NCBI RefSeq assembly: GCF_004634385.1
Contig: NZ_CP037895.1
Span: 2,517,245 to 2,581,244 of the forward strand
Direction: 5' to 3'
DNA from: Thermaerobacter sp. FW80
GTDB taxonomy: Bacteria > Bacillota > Sulfobacillia > Thermaerobacterales > Thermaerobacteraceae
Length of the DNA stretch: 64,000 bases
Made by a program: the position numbers and the translations under genes. Of the stretch, positions 32,540-41,572 are shown piece by piece; within the stretch, counting starts at the first letter, position 1, and every line of letters begins with the position of its first letter. The notes below the pieces were generated by a model that was given only the letters and a program-made list of their open reading frames with translations, did not search any database and was not told where the DNA came from.

Positions 32540-33375
32540 ACCGTGGCCCCCACCAGCCGATCCCGCAGGCCCGTGGGCAGCCAGCGCAGGAGGCGGATCT
32601 GCCGGGCGTGGCCCGGCGGCGCCACCAGGTAGCGGGACCGCGGCCGCCGCGCCGTGAGGGCGTGGACCACGGCCTCGGCCACCACCTCGGGCGCCAGACC
32701 CCGCCGGGCGTTGCGCTCGGCGACCCGGGTCATGGCCGCCACCGCGGCCTGGTAGACGGGGGCCGCATCCGGTGGCGGCGGGAGCAGGGAGCGCCGGGCG
32801 ACCTCCACCGAGCGGGCCCAGATGGGCGTGGCCACCGCCGCCGGCTCGATGAGGCACACCTGGATGCGCCAGGGGGCCAGCTCGATGCGCAGCGCGTCGG
32901 CCAAGGCCTCCAGGGCGAACTTGGAGGCCGCGTAGGGACCCATGAAGGGCAGGGCGACCAGGCCGGCGACGGAGCCCATGAGCACGAGGCGCCCCCGCCC
33001 GCGGCGCAGGGCCGGCAGCAGCGCCCGCGTGACGGCCACCACGCCCACCACGTTGACCTCCAGCTGGTGGCGCCACACCGCCTCGGGGACGAGCTCCACC
33101 GGCCCGGCGGCGGCGATGCCGGCGTTGTTCACCAGCCCCTGCAGCCCGGCCGCCCCCGTCCATCGATCCACCGCCTCGGCCGCGGCCCGCACGTGGGCCG
33201 GGTTCGTCACGTCCAGCAGGACCGGTTCGACCGCCGGCCCGGCGGCCTGCCGCAGGGCGCGGCCGTCGGCCTCCCGGCGCACGCCCGCCAGGACCCGCCA
33301 GCCCCGCTGGGCCAGGGCCAGGGCGGTGGCCCGGCCGATGCCGCTGCTGGCGCCGGTGATCAGGACCGTGGGCAC
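32461..33375 (-). CDS. short-chain dehydrogenase/reductase
   Basis: About 304 residues of classical SDR type: NAD(P)-binding TGASSGIGRA near 7, NNAG near 88, and the catalytic Ser (MGSVAG, about 138) with Y-x3-K (YAASK, about 152). The GTG start has GGGAGGG upstream. Its 3' end overlaps the convergent PAP2-GDPD gene by 79 bases. The substrate is unknown; it is 58 bases downstream of the molybdenum hydroxylase genes and could be co-transcribed with them. Confidence 0.9.
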   Translation of the reverse strand: MPTVLITGASSGIGRATALALAQRGWRVLAGVRREADGRALRQAAGPAVEPVLLDVTNPAHVRAAAEAVDRWTGAAGLQGLVNNAGIAAAGPVELVPEAVWRHQLEVNVVGVVAVTRALLPALRRGRGRLVLMGSVAGLVALPFMGPYAASKFALEALADALRIELAPWRIQVCLIEPAAVATPIWARSVEVARRSLLPPPPDAAPVYQAAVAAMTRVAERNARRGLAPEVVAEAVVHALTARRPRSRYLVAPPGHARQIRLLRWLPTGLRDRLVGATVQRLLARSRTAPTGAKAVEPTEPGSG

Positions 33376-33433
33376 CCCCCATCCCTCCCGTGCCGCACCG
33401 GCGGGCCCCGCGCCCCGGGTCCATCCGAGGTCC

Positions 33434-34582
33434 CTAGGTGGTGGCGGCGCGGTCCGCCAGGTCCTGGAGCGTGTCGGCCACCAGCGACCGCACCAGCTCC
33501 ACCTTGAACCCGCTTCCGGCCAGCGGCCGGGCCCCTTCCACGGCCCGCTCCCCGGCCTCCCAGGCCGTCGCCCCGTCGAGGGCGCGCCCCCGCAGCCACG
33601 CCTCGACGGCCTCGAGGCGCCAGGGCTTCAGGGCGACGCCGCCCAGCGCCAGCCGCACCGCCCCCACCACGGGACCCGGCGCCCAACGGACCCAGGCCGC
33701 GAGGCTGACCAGCGCGAACTGCCACACCCGCCGATCCATGACCTTGCGGTACGTGCTGGCGGAGGGCTCGGCAAGCGGTGGCAGGACCACGGCCGTCACC
33801 AACTCGTCGGGCCGGCGGACGGTCAGACCCGGCGCCCCGGCCGTCGGCCGGCCGGTGAAGTAGGCGTCCACCGGCACGCGGCGCCGCGTGATGCGCCCCG
33901 CTTCCCACCGGGCCAGCTCTACCTCCGCCCCCAGCGCCGTCAGGGCGACGGCGGGATCCGAGGGATGGACGGCCCCGCAGCCCTCCCCGGGCTCCCCCGG
34001 GCCGTGGCCGAAGATGGCCTGGAAGGGCGCCGCCGCCTCGGGCGCCGCGCAGCTGCAGTGGTCGTCGCCGGCGAAGCGGCACGGCAACCCGCTGCGGTAG
34101 TGCCAGCAGCGCACCCGCTGCTCGAGGTTGCCGCCCAAGGTCGCCCGGTTGCGCAGGGCCGGCGTCGCCGAGGCCGCCGCGGCTTCCGCCAGCGCCTGGT
34201 ACGCGGGCGGCAGGGCGCCGGCGCGCGCCAGCTCCGAGAGGGTGACCAGGGCGCCGATGCGCCACCCGCCTTCGGCGTCCGGCCCCATGCCCTGGAGGGC
34301 GTCGAGGCGCCCGATGTCCAGCAGGCGCGACGGCTGGCGCCGATGCCGTCGCCACAGGGTCAGGAGGTCGGTGCCGCCCGCCAGCACCACGGGCCGCGGG
34401 TCCCCCGTCGCCGCCGGACCCCCGGCGAGGACGGCCAGGGCCTCCTCCAGGGTTCGCGCCCGCGCGTAGGCCGGGGCGCCGGCGGCCGTCCCCGACGGAT
34501 CCGGCGGGACGCCGTGCTCGGCAGCCGCCATCCGGTCCGCCTCCGTGGCCGTCCCCCGCTCCGAGCCCCGTTCCGCCCTCAC
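33434..34582 (-). CDS. molybdenum hydroxylase FAD subunit with extra Fe-S cysteines (PaoB-like)
   Basis: About 382 residues of the CoxM/XdhB/PaoB FAD-binding family: VVLAGGTDLLTLWR near 65 and RNRATLGGNLEQR near 140 bind FAD. Directly after comes a cysteine-rich insertion (C-x9-C-x8-C-x-C, about 155-176) like the 4Fe-4S loop of E. coli PaoB and 4-hydroxybenzoyl-CoA reductase. The GTG start overlaps the stop of the molybdenum subunit by 4 bases. The enzyme's substrate is unknown. Confidence 0.88.
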   Translation of the reverse strand: MRAERGSERGTATEADRMAAAEHGVPPDPSGTAAGAPAYARARTLEEALAVLAGGPAATGDPRPVVLAGGTDLLTLWRRHRRQPSRLLDIGRLDALQGMGPDAEGGWRIGALVTLSELARAGALPPAYQALAEAAAASATPALRNRATLGGNLEQRVRCWHYRSGLPCRFAGDDHCSCAAPEAAAPFQAIFGHGPGEPGEGCGAVHPSDPAVALTALGAEVELARWEAGRITRRRVPVDAYFTGRPTAGAPGLTVRRPDELVTAVVLPPLAEPSASTYRKVMDRRVWQFALVSLAAWVRWAPGPVVGAVRLALGGVALKPWRLEAVEAWLRGRALDGATAWEAGERAVEGARPLAGSGFKVELVRSLVADTLQDLADRAATT

Positions 34583-37128
34583 CGGCCCTCACCTCCTCCA
34601 GCCGCGCCGCCGTCCGCCGGGCGTCGGGGTCGCCGGCGCCCGTCGGGCCCGATGCCGTGCCGCCGGAGCAGCTCCAGCACCCGCGCCCGGGTCAGGGGCA
34701 GCTCCCGTACGGGGATGCCCGTCGCGTGGTAGAAGGCGTTGGCGATGGCCGCCGCCGTGGGGATGATGGGCGGCTCGCCCGCCCCCTTGACGCCCAGGTT
34801 GTTGCCGTGGGGGTCGGGGTCGTCGGTGAAGGCCACGTGCAGCCGCGGGACGTCGGCCACGGTGGGCACCCGGTAGTTCTCCAGGTTCGCGTTGAGCACC
34901 CGGCCGCTGACGGGGTCGACGACCCGCTCCTCGAACAGGGCGAAGCCCAGGCCCTGGATCATGCCGCCCTCCATCTGGGCCGTGGCCGTCAGGGGGTTGA
35001 CCACCCGCCCGATGTCGTGGACCGCCCACAGGTCCAGGACCCGCACCTCGCCGGTGGCGGGGTCCACCTCGATCTCGGCGAACTGGGCGCCAAAGGTGTG
35101 GATGGCGTACTCGTCGGGGTTGGGACCGCGGCTCCCCCGGCCGGTGATCACGTACTGCCCCAGGGTCTTGCCGAGCTCCGCCAGGTCGACGCCGCGGTCC
35201 GGGGCGCCCCGGACCTGCACCCGTCCCGGAGGAACCAGCTCCAGGTCGCGGGGGTCGGCCTCCAGCAGCCCCGCCGCCAGCTCCACGACCTGCCGCGCCG
35301 CGTCGGCGGCCGCGGAGCGCACCGCCGGGCCCACGGACGGCACCGTCATGCTGCCGGCACTGATGGGCGCGTAGGGCCCGCCGTCGGTGTCGCCCAGGAG
35401 CACCCGCACCCGCTCGATGGGCACGCCCAGCTCCTCGGCGGCGATCTGCGCCAGCACCGTGCGGGTGCCGGTGCCGATGTCCTGGCTGGCCGTCACCACG
35501 GTGACCGTGCCGTCGGGGTGGATGCGCACCTCCGCCTGGGCCGGCGGCCCGCCGGCGCCGCCCCAGATCTGGCTGGCCATGCCGATGCCGCGCAGCTTCG
35601 GCCGGCGGGCTCCCGCGCGGACCGAAGCCGCCGCCGGCGTCGCGGGGCCGCCCCCTGCGAACCCGTCGGCCCGCTCGCCCCGGTCCGGCGCGGCGAGCGC
35701 CCTGCCCGCCGCGGCCGCGCCGGCGCCGCCACGCCCCGGCCCCGGGGCCGGTTCGTCCGCCCCGGCCCCCTCCGCCGCCGAGGGCCCCAGCGGCGGCCGG
35801 CGCCGCTTCGCCTCCCAGCCCGCCATGGCCGCGCCCAGGGCGTACGCCTTCCGCAGCCCCTTGGAGGAGTAGGGCCGACCGCTGGTGGGGTCGACGTCGG
35901 TGTGGTTCCGCAGGCGCAGCTCGATGGGATCCAGCTCGAGGCGCCGGGCCAGCTCGTCCATCAGCACCTCCAGGGCCACGGTGCCCTCCACGTACCCGGG
36001 GGCGCGGAAGGCCGACGCCGGCCCCGTGTTGGTGTGGACGGGCACCTCCACGGTGCGCACGTTGGGGCAGGCATACAGCTGCCGGGCCGGCCCGCCGATG
36101 GCCCCCGGGCTGCCCATCACCCCCACCGCCGCGTAGGCCTCCAGGTCGATGGCCACCAGCCGGCCGTCGGCGGTGGCGCCCAGCTTGAGGCGCTGCAGGG
36201 TGCTGTGGCGGTTGCCCGCCGCCAGGTTCTCCTCCTCGCGGTCCAGCACGCACCGCACCGGCCGGCCCAGCTGGCGGCTGAGGATGCCGGCCAGCACCGT
36301 GTACTTGTGCAAGCCGTTCTTGCTGCCGAACCCGCCGCCCATGTGCTCCTTGACCACCCGCACCCGGTGGACGGGCAGGCCGAACAGCTGGGCGAACCGG
36401 TCCCGCACCCCGAAGATGTGCTGGGTCGAGTCGTAGATGGTCACCTTGTCGGGCTGCCAGTCCACCACGCTGCCATGGGTCTCCATGCAGTTGTGCAGCT
36501 GCACCGGGGTGCGGAAGGTGCCCTCGACCACCACCGCCGCCTGGCGCAGGCCGGCCTCCACGTCGCCGCGGCTGTAGCGAGCCGCGCGGTCCCAGCGCAC
36601 GTTGCCCTGCGGACGAACCGGCGGCGCGTCGGGCTTCATCGCCTCCTCCAGGCCGACCACGAAGGGCAGCGGATCGTACTCCACCTCGAGGGCCGCCGCC
36701 GCGGCGCGGGCCGTGGCCAGGTCCCGGGCCGCCACCACCGCCACCTCGTCGCCGTGGTACCGCACCACCGGGTTGAGGACGCGGTCGCCCTCCCGGCCCC
36801 ACGGGATGGGCGGGCAGTTCTCGTGGGTCAGCACCGCCAGCACCCCGGGGATGGCCAGGGCGCGCTCCGTGCGGATGGCGCGGATGCGGGCGTGGGGGTA
36901 GGGGCTGCGCACGATCACCGCGTGGACCATGCCGGGCAGGCGCACGTCGTGGGTGTAGCGCGCCCGTCCCGTCACCTTCTCCCAGGCGTCGACCCGGGTC
37001 TGGGGCCGGCCGACGTAGCGCAGCGCGGCCCCATCGGGCAGGGGGCCGGCGGGATCGTCTTCCACCACGACGTACCGCTCCTGGACCCGGCCCTCGAACT
37101 CGAACCGGGTCTTAACGAGCCGGGGCAC
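34579..37128 (-). CDS. molybdenum hydroxylase catalytic subunit (aldehyde oxidoreductase/xanthine dehydrogenase family)
   Basis: About 849 residues. The Mo-pterin subunit shows GRARYTHDVRLPGMVHA near 50, the GGGFGSKNG cofactor loop, the SAFRAPG segment and, near the C-terminus, KGAGEPPIIPTAAAIANA with the catalytic Glu. The AYXCSFR loop of carbon monoxide dehydrogenase is not seen, so an aldehyde or N-heterocycle substrate is more likely. About 80 residues of Gly/Ala/Pro-rich sequence are inserted near 440-520. The GTG start overlaps the 2Fe-2S gene by 17 bases; an earlier start is possible. Confidence 0.92.
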   Translation of the reverse strand: MPRLVKTRFEFEGRVQERYVVVEDDPAGPLPDGAALRYVGRPQTRVDAWEKVTGRARYTHDVRLPGMVHAVIVRSPYPHARIRAIRTERALAIPGVLAVLTHENCPPIPWGREGDRVLNPVVRYHGDEVAVVAARDLATARAAAAALEVEYDPLPFVVGLEEAMKPDAPPVRPQGNVRWDRAARYSRGDVEAGLRQAAVVVEGTFRTPVQLHNCMETHGSVVDWQPDKVTIYDSTQHIFGVRDRFAQLFGLPVHRVRVVKEHMGGGFGSKNGLHKYTVLAGILSRQLGRPVRCVLDREEENLAAGNRHSTLQRLKLGATADGRLVAIDLEAYAAVGVMGSPGAIGGPARQLYACPNVRTVEVPVHTNTGPASAFRAPGYVEGTVALEVLMDELARRLELDPIELRLRNHTDVDPTSGRPYSSKGLRKAYALGAAMAGWEAKRRRPPLGPSAAEGAGADEPAPGPGRGGAGAAAAGRALAAPDRGERADGFAGGGPATPAAASVRAGARRPKLRGIGMASQIWGGAGGPPAQAEVRIHPDGTVTVVTASQDIGTGTRTVLAQIAAEELGVPIERVRVLLGDTDGGPYAPISAGSMTVPSVGPAVRSAAADAARQVVELAAGLLEADPRDLELVPPGRVQVRGAPDRGVDLAELGKTLGQYVITGRGSRGPNPDEYAIHTFGAQFAEIEVDPATGEVRVLDLWAVHDIGRVVNPLTATAQMEGGMIQGLGFALFEERVVDPVSGRVLNANLENYRVPTVADVPRLHVAFTDDPDPHGNNLGVKGAGEPPIIPTAAAIANAFYHATGIPVRELPLTRARVLELLRRHGIGPDGRRRPRRPADGGAAGGGEGR

Positions 37129-37822
37129 CCCGCGTCCCCCCTTCCCCGTCGGCGGCGCCGTCCGCGGAGCCGTCGTCCCCGCGGCGGCTCGCCGCCGTCT
37201 CCGCCGCACCCGCCATCGCCGCCGCCCGGAGGGCCGCCTTGACGATGCGCGGGTAGGCGCCGCAGCGGCACAGGTTGCCCGCCAGGGCGGCCCGCACCTG
37301 CTCGGGGGTCGGCCGGGGCTCCCGGTCCAGCAGCGCCTTGACCGCCATGATCTGGCCCGGCGTGCAGAAGCCGCACTGCAGGGCGTCCTCGGCGACGAAT
37401 GCCTCCTGCACGGGGTGGAGCCGGTCCCCCCGCGCCAGTCCCTCCACCGTCTCGACCCGCCCGCCGTCGCAGGCCGCCGCCAGCACGAGACAGCTGTAGA
37501 CCAGCGCTCCGTCGAGGATCACGCTGCAGGCGCCGCAGTTGCCCTCCTCGCAGCCGATCTTGGTCCCGGTCAGCCCCAGGCGGTCCCGGAGGAACGTGGC
37601 CAGGGTCTCCGTGGCGGGCACCTCGCCCACCCAGGTCTCGCCGTTGACCTCGAGCCGGACCGCCACCGACGGGTGGAAGGCCGTCGCCGGCAGCCCCGGC
37701 GCAGCGACCTGGGGGCTGCGGCCGCCCTCCCCCCGCGGTGCCCCGCCTTCCGCCCCCGGTCCATCGGGCCGGCCGTCGATCCGTCGCTCCTCGTCGCGCA
37801 ACGTAGGCCATCGCCTCCCCAT
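37112..37822 (-). CDS. molybdenum hydroxylase 2Fe-2S subunit
   Basis: The two-cluster electron-transfer subunit. The plant-ferredoxin type cluster site is C-x4-C-x2-C (GCEEGNCGACSVILDG) with a fourth Cys in SCLVLAAACDG, and the second cluster site is CGFCTPGQ...NLCRCGAYPRI. The core runs from about residue 60 to 215; the N-terminal 60 and C-terminal 25 residues are Gly/Arg/Ala-rich and the start is uncertain (ATG at 37822 chosen). It is the first gene of the three-subunit operon. Confidence 0.92.
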   Translation of the reverse strand: MGRRWPTLRDEERRIDGRPDGPGAEGGAPRGEGGRSPQVAAPGLPATAFHPSVAVRLEVNGETWVGEVPATETLATFLRDRLGLTGTKIGCEEGNCGACSVILDGALVYSCLVLAAACDGGRVETVEGLARGDRLHPVQEAFVAEDALQCGFCTPGQIMAVKALLDREPRPTPEQVRAALAGNLCRCGAYPRIVKAALRAAAMAGAAETAASRRGDDGSADGAADGEGGTRGAPAR

Positions 37823-38171
37823 CGCCGCCGTCCCATCCCCCGCGCCGGCCGTCGGTCCCGGCCCCGGTCGGCGGCTCGCGACCCTGCGGCGGGGCGGCCC
37901 GCCCGCCGCGACGCCTGGGGCGGGCGGCGCATCGCGGGCCGGGCCCTTGCCCTCTGCCCCGGGCCGCCTGCCGGCCCGCCGCCCCGCGGCGCGCCGCCGC
38001 GACGCGCGCCTTCTTCCCCGCGGGCCTGCACCGACACCTCGGGCGCGGACGCAATCGGCATCAATCGCCCGCAGCGCCGCCACCTCGGCGTCCCCTAGAG
38101 GATGCCCGGCCCGCCGGGCGGCCTCGGCCCGCCCCGCGGGCCGCCGCCGCCTACCGCCCCTGCGCCGCCGG
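37823..38171. other. gene-free stretch
   Basis: About 350 bases between the 2Fe-2S gene and the crotonase gene. Only Arg/Pro/Gly-rich composition ORFs are found. The promoter of the molybdenum hydroxylase operon should lie here but is not recognisable. Confidence 0.4.
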
Positions 38172-38972
38172 CTACCGCCCCTTCCACTGGGGGGCGCGCT
38201 TCTCCAGGAAGGCCTGCATGCCCTCCTTCTGGTCCTCCGTCGCGAAGAGGCTGTAGAACAGCCGCCGCTCGAACTCCAGCCCGGCGCCCAGGGGCGTCTC
38301 GTAGGCCTGCAGCACGGCCGCCTTGGCCATCTGCACGGCCAGGGGCGGCATCCCGGCGATGGCGTGGGCCAGGCGCAGGGCCTCGGGCAGGCACTGCTCG
38401 TCGGGCACCACCTTGGTCACCAGACCCCAGGCCTCCGCCTCCCGGGCCGGGATCATGCGTCCCGTGAGGATGGCCTCCATCGCCTTGTACTTGCCCGCCA
38501 CCCGCGTCAGCCGCTGGGTGCCCCCGGCGCCCGGCATCACGCCGATCTTGATCTCCGGCTGGCCGAACTGGGCCGACTCGCCCGCCACGATGAGGTCGCA
38601 GCCCATGGCCAGCTCGAACCCGCCGCCCAGGCAGTAGCCCTGGACCGCGGCGATGACGGGCTTGCGGATGCGCCAGAGGCGTTGCCAGGTCCCCAGCAGG
38701 TCGTCGCCCGTCACCTCCGCCAGGCCCTTGTCCGCCATCTCGGCGATGTCGGCGCCGGCGGCGAAGGCGCGCTCGTTGCCCGTCAGCACCATGCAGCGGA
38801 TGGCGGGATCGCGGTCGAAGGCGCTCAGGGCGTCGGCCAGCTCCTCGATCAGCGCCCGGCACAGGGCGTTCAGCACCTTCGGCCGGTTGAGCCGGACGAT
38901 CCCCACCGGCCCGTCGGTCTCGACCACGAGGTATCCGTCGCCCGAGCTCCGCCCATCCCCCGTCGCGGTCAA
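38172..38972 (-). CDS. enoyl-CoA hydratase/isomerase (crotonase family)
   Basis: About 266 residues. The crotonase fold is shown by the oxyanion-hole segments ERAFAAGADIAEM (about 66) and YCLGGGFELAMGCDLI (about 110), and both hydratase glutamates are present (FELAM and QPEIKIG). This supports hydration of 2-enoyl-CoA in fatty-acid or related degradation. The start is a TTG following GGAGGTGAG. It is transcribed alone, upstream of the molybdenum hydroxylase genes on the same strand. Confidence 0.9.
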   Translation of the reverse strand: MTATGDGRSSGDGYLVVETDGPVGIVRLNRPKVLNALCRALIEELADALSAFDRDPAIRCMVLTGNERAFAAGADIAEMADKGLAEVTGDDLLGTWQRLWRIRKPVIAAVQGYCLGGGFELAMGCDLIVAGESAQFGQPEIKIGVMPGAGGTQRLTRVAGKYKAMEAILTGRMIPAREAEAWGLVTKVVPDEQCLPEALRLAHAIAGMPPLAVQMAKAAVLQAYETPLGAGLEFERRLFYSLFATEDQKEGMQAFLEKRAPQWKGR

Positions 38973-39076
38973 GGCGGCTCACCTCCGCCCCTTCATTCGC
39001 CTGGGAAGAACCGGTTCCCTGCGTACGCCTCCGTCGCCCCTCGGCGGAACGGACCGCGGCTCGCCGGCGCCCGTTC

Positions 39077-39085
39077 TGCTATCAT
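39077..39085 (+). promoter_or_regulatory. candidate extended -10 promoter
   Basis: TGCTATCAT fits an extended -10 (TGn-TATAAT with one mismatch) about 140 bases before the large membrane-anchored protein gene. No clear -35 is present, which is tolerated by extended -10 promoters. Confidence 0.3.
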
Positions 39086-39225
39086 GAGCAAGGCGCCTTA
39101 CGCCGGGGCTCCCACGCCCTCCAGCGGCGTCCGGCGCGCCCGGTCGGCCGGCGTCCCTCGGCGCGGGCCGCCGGAGGTCGCGGCCAAGGCGCGCCCCGTC
39201 CCACCCATGCGGGGAGGAACGACCC

Positions 39226-41190
39226 GTGAGCACCGGCAAGCGCGAGCGCAACGCACCAGCAAACCCTGCACCGGGCGCCGCCGGCCTCCCGCCGGAGGCG
39301 ACGTCCGATGGCGCCGCGCCCGGTGGGGCCCCCTTCCTCGAGGCCCTCTTCGGGGAGGTCGGGACGCGGGCCGGTTCGACCGACGACGGCGCGGGTGCCC
39401 CGGGCACGCCGTCCACCGGGACCGCCGCGGCCGGCGCCGCCCGCCGCCCGACGATGCCACCGGGGACGGGCCCGCGGGCACCGTGGACCTTCCTCCCCCG
39501 CACCTGGCTCGAGCCCGCAGCCGGCCCGTCGAGCCCCTGGCGCATCGAGGAGGGTCTGTCGCCGCGGCCCCTGACGCCCTACTCCGCCGCCCTGTGGCAG
39601 GAGACGCTGCCCACGCTCACCGCCCGCATCAGCCGGGACCTCTCCCTGCCCAGCGACGGTGTCGACCTAGCCGTGGACGAACACGGCCGGCTGCTCGGCC
39701 GCCCGCACCCGGTGGGCCGTGCACCGGGGGTCTTGACCTGGCGGGCGGCCCGCCACGGCTGGACGGCGGGCCGCCAGGCGGCAACGCTGGTGCGCTGGTG
39801 GGATGAGGCCGGCCCCCGCACCCTGCTGGCCGACGCTGGCGAGCTGCGGCTGCGGGTGATCCCCCTCGAGCGCCAGGACCCCGGCGATCCCGCGACTGCC
39901 CGGGAGTGGCGGCGGGTGCTGGAACGCTGCCGGGAGATCTGGCTGACCCACCTCGACCGCATGCTGCGGCTGGAAGCGTTGGCCACCTTGAGTTTCTGGC
40001 AGCTGGAGGCGTTGCTTGACGCCTTCCGCCTGCCGGGGTCGCCGCGGGCCGCCGACCTGGTCCCCGTGCCGGGGGTGGTCGCCGAGATCCCCCAGCGCCT
40101 CTGGCACCTGGCCGCCCGCGGGCGGGAAGACCCGGCGGTGACCGCCGTCTTCACGGAGCCTCCCTATCATTCGCGCCTCTCCCGCCTCGCCGCCGGGGTC
40201 CGGCCCGGGCTCGACCGCTCGGTCGCCGCGTCCCCGACGCAGGCGGCGCACCCTGCGCCCTTCTTCGCGCTCTGGCACCAGTTCCTCGAGCGTTACGGCT
40301 ATGTGGCCTGGCCGGCCGCCGAGCTGGCGGCGCCGACCTGGGCCGAGGACCCCGAGCCGGTACTGGCCCTGCTGGCCCGGTTCTTCCACGACCGCCGCCT
40401 CAGCCCCATCGCCGACGAGATCAACGCCCGCAGGCGCCAGCAGGCCCTCGAGGCGACCATCGCCCGCCACCTCGCCCGCCGCCCGGTGGACCGCGGGCGC
40501 ATCGCGGAGACGCGACGGCTGGCCGAGGTCACCGTCCGGGTGGCCGCGGAGATGGGCTATCACATGCTGGTCTTGCGCTCGTGGTGGCGCCGGGCGGTGC
40601 TGGGGGCCGGTCGCGCCCTGGCCGCCCGGGGCCTGTTGGAGGAACCGGCCGCCGTGTGGCGGCTGACGCCGCACGAACTGGAGGCTGCGCTGGCGGCCGC
40701 CGGGACTCGGGGGGCGCCAGGCAGAGGGCCGGGCGGCGGCCCCGACGATCCGCCCTCCGCCGCCTTCGGAGCCGACGGGATCGAACACGGCCCCACTCAC
40801 GGGGCCAACGCCGACTCGCCCGCCGGCGGCGTCGACGCCGCCGGCGGGACCCGGCAGGGGTCGACGGGCGCGGGCGGCCGCTCGCCCGTCGACGGCCCAG
40901 GGGGCCGGCGCGGCGCCGAGGGCGACGAACCGGACGACGCGCTCCGGGAGCAGGCCCGGCGGCGGGCCAATGCGATCTTTCGCTATGCCGGCATCGCGTA
41001 CTTCGCGCTGCTGGCCCTGATCCCGGTGATCATGGCTCGCCAGGGCGTACTCTGGATCGGTCTCGTGGAGATGGCACGGCTGCTGGTGGAGGTCGTGCTG
41101 ATCTTCGCGCCGGTGGCGGCGGTGGCAGCGGCGGTCCTCCTGGGCCGGCGGCGCAGGAGCGGCCGCGGGGACCGCAACACCAAGGCATGA
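39226..41190 (+). CDS. membrane-anchored protein related to the central region of PEP synthase-like enzymes
   Basis: About 654 residues from a GTG after GGGGAGGA. The first 110 residues are Gly/Ala/Pro-rich. Residues 115-490 resemble the region between the ATP-grasp and phosphohistidine domains of PEP-utilising enzymes such as rifampin phosphotransferase: PLTPYSAALWQE, FLERYGYVAWPAAELAAPTW, and ALAARGLLEEPAAVWRLTPHEL. Neither the ATP-grasp nor the swivelling His domain is encoded. After a second Gly/Asp-rich linker two membrane helices (about 585-605 and 620-645) end the protein. The function is unknown; the family assignment is by visible pattern. Confidence 0.6.
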   Translation: MSTGKRERNAPANPAPGAAGLPPEATSDGAAPGGAPFLEALFGEVGTRAGSTDDGAGAPGTPSTGTAAAGAARRPTMPPGTGPRAPWTFLPRTWLEPAAGPSSPWRIEEGLSPRPLTPYSAALWQETLPTLTARISRDLSLPSDGVDLAVDEHGRLLGRPHPVGRAPGVLTWRAARHGWTAGRQAATLVRWWDEAGPRTLLADAGELRLRVIPLERQDPGDPATAREWRRVLERCREIWLTHLDRMLRLEALATLSFWQLEALLDAFRLPGSPRAADLVPVPGVVAEIPQRLWHLAARGREDPAVTAVFTEPPYHSRLSRLAAGVRPGLDRSVAASPTQAAHPAPFFALWHQFLERYGYVAWPAAELAAPTWAEDPEPVLALLARFFHDRRLSPIADEINARRRQQALEATIARHLARRPVDRGRIAETRRLAEVTVRVAAEMGYHMLVLRSWWRRAVLGAGRALAARGLLEEPAAVWRLTPHELEAALAAAGTRGAPGRGPGGGPDDPPSAAFGADGIEHGPTHGANADSPAGGVDAAGGTRQGSTGAGGRSPVDGPGGRRGAEGDEPDDALREQARRRANAIFRYAGIAYFALLALIPVIMARQGVLWIGLVEMARLLVEVVLIFAPVAAVAAAVLLGRRRRSGRGDRNTKA

Positions 41191-41227
41191 CGGCCGGCGA
41201 CCCCTGGCTGCCGGCGATCCGCTCCGC

Positions 41228-41572
41228 TCACCGCGGCGCCAGGTGCCCGCTCCGCTCGAGGCCCGCCCGCACCAGGTGGGCCAGGCTCTCTTCCTCCAGC
41301 CGGCCGATCATCTGCTCCAGGGTCGGCCCGGCGCACGCCCAGTTGTCCTTGGCGGAGTCGTAGCAGTACAAGAGCCAGCCCTCGGGGCAGTGGTAGATCT
41401 CCACCCGCCCGGGCCGGGTGAAGGGTTCGATCCGCGCCACCAGGTCGCCGGTGAAGCGCAGGCGATCCCCCAGCGCGGACACGTCGGGCGCCACCCGCCG
41501 CACCTCCGCGACCACCGTCGCCGATGCCGGGTCACGGGCCGGATGGGAGAGCTGCACTTCCTGCGGTTCCAT
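41228..41572 (-). CDS. small hypothetical protein
   Basis: About 114 residues with a clear AAGGAG site before its ATG. The sequence alternates strand- and helix-like stretches (RFTGDLVARIEPF, VEIYHCPEGWLLYCYD) and ends in a helix (LEQMIGRLEEESLAHLVRAG). The gene overlaps the end of the BtuF-like gene by 41 bases, so the two are co-transcribed. It is not recognised; two Cys residues and several aromatic residues are the only distinctive points. Confidence 0.65.
   Translation of the reverse strand: MEPQEVQLSHPARDPASATVVAEVRRVAPDVSALGDRLRFTGDLVARIEPFTRPGRVEIYHCPEGWLLYCYDSAKDNWACAGPTLEQMIGRLEEESLAHLVRAGLERSGHLAPR

Noticed and set aside
34579-37209. Carbon monoxide dehydrogenase large subunit
   Set aside because: The AYXCSFR active-site loop is not present, and the FAD subunit has a PaoB-like cysteine insertion instead.
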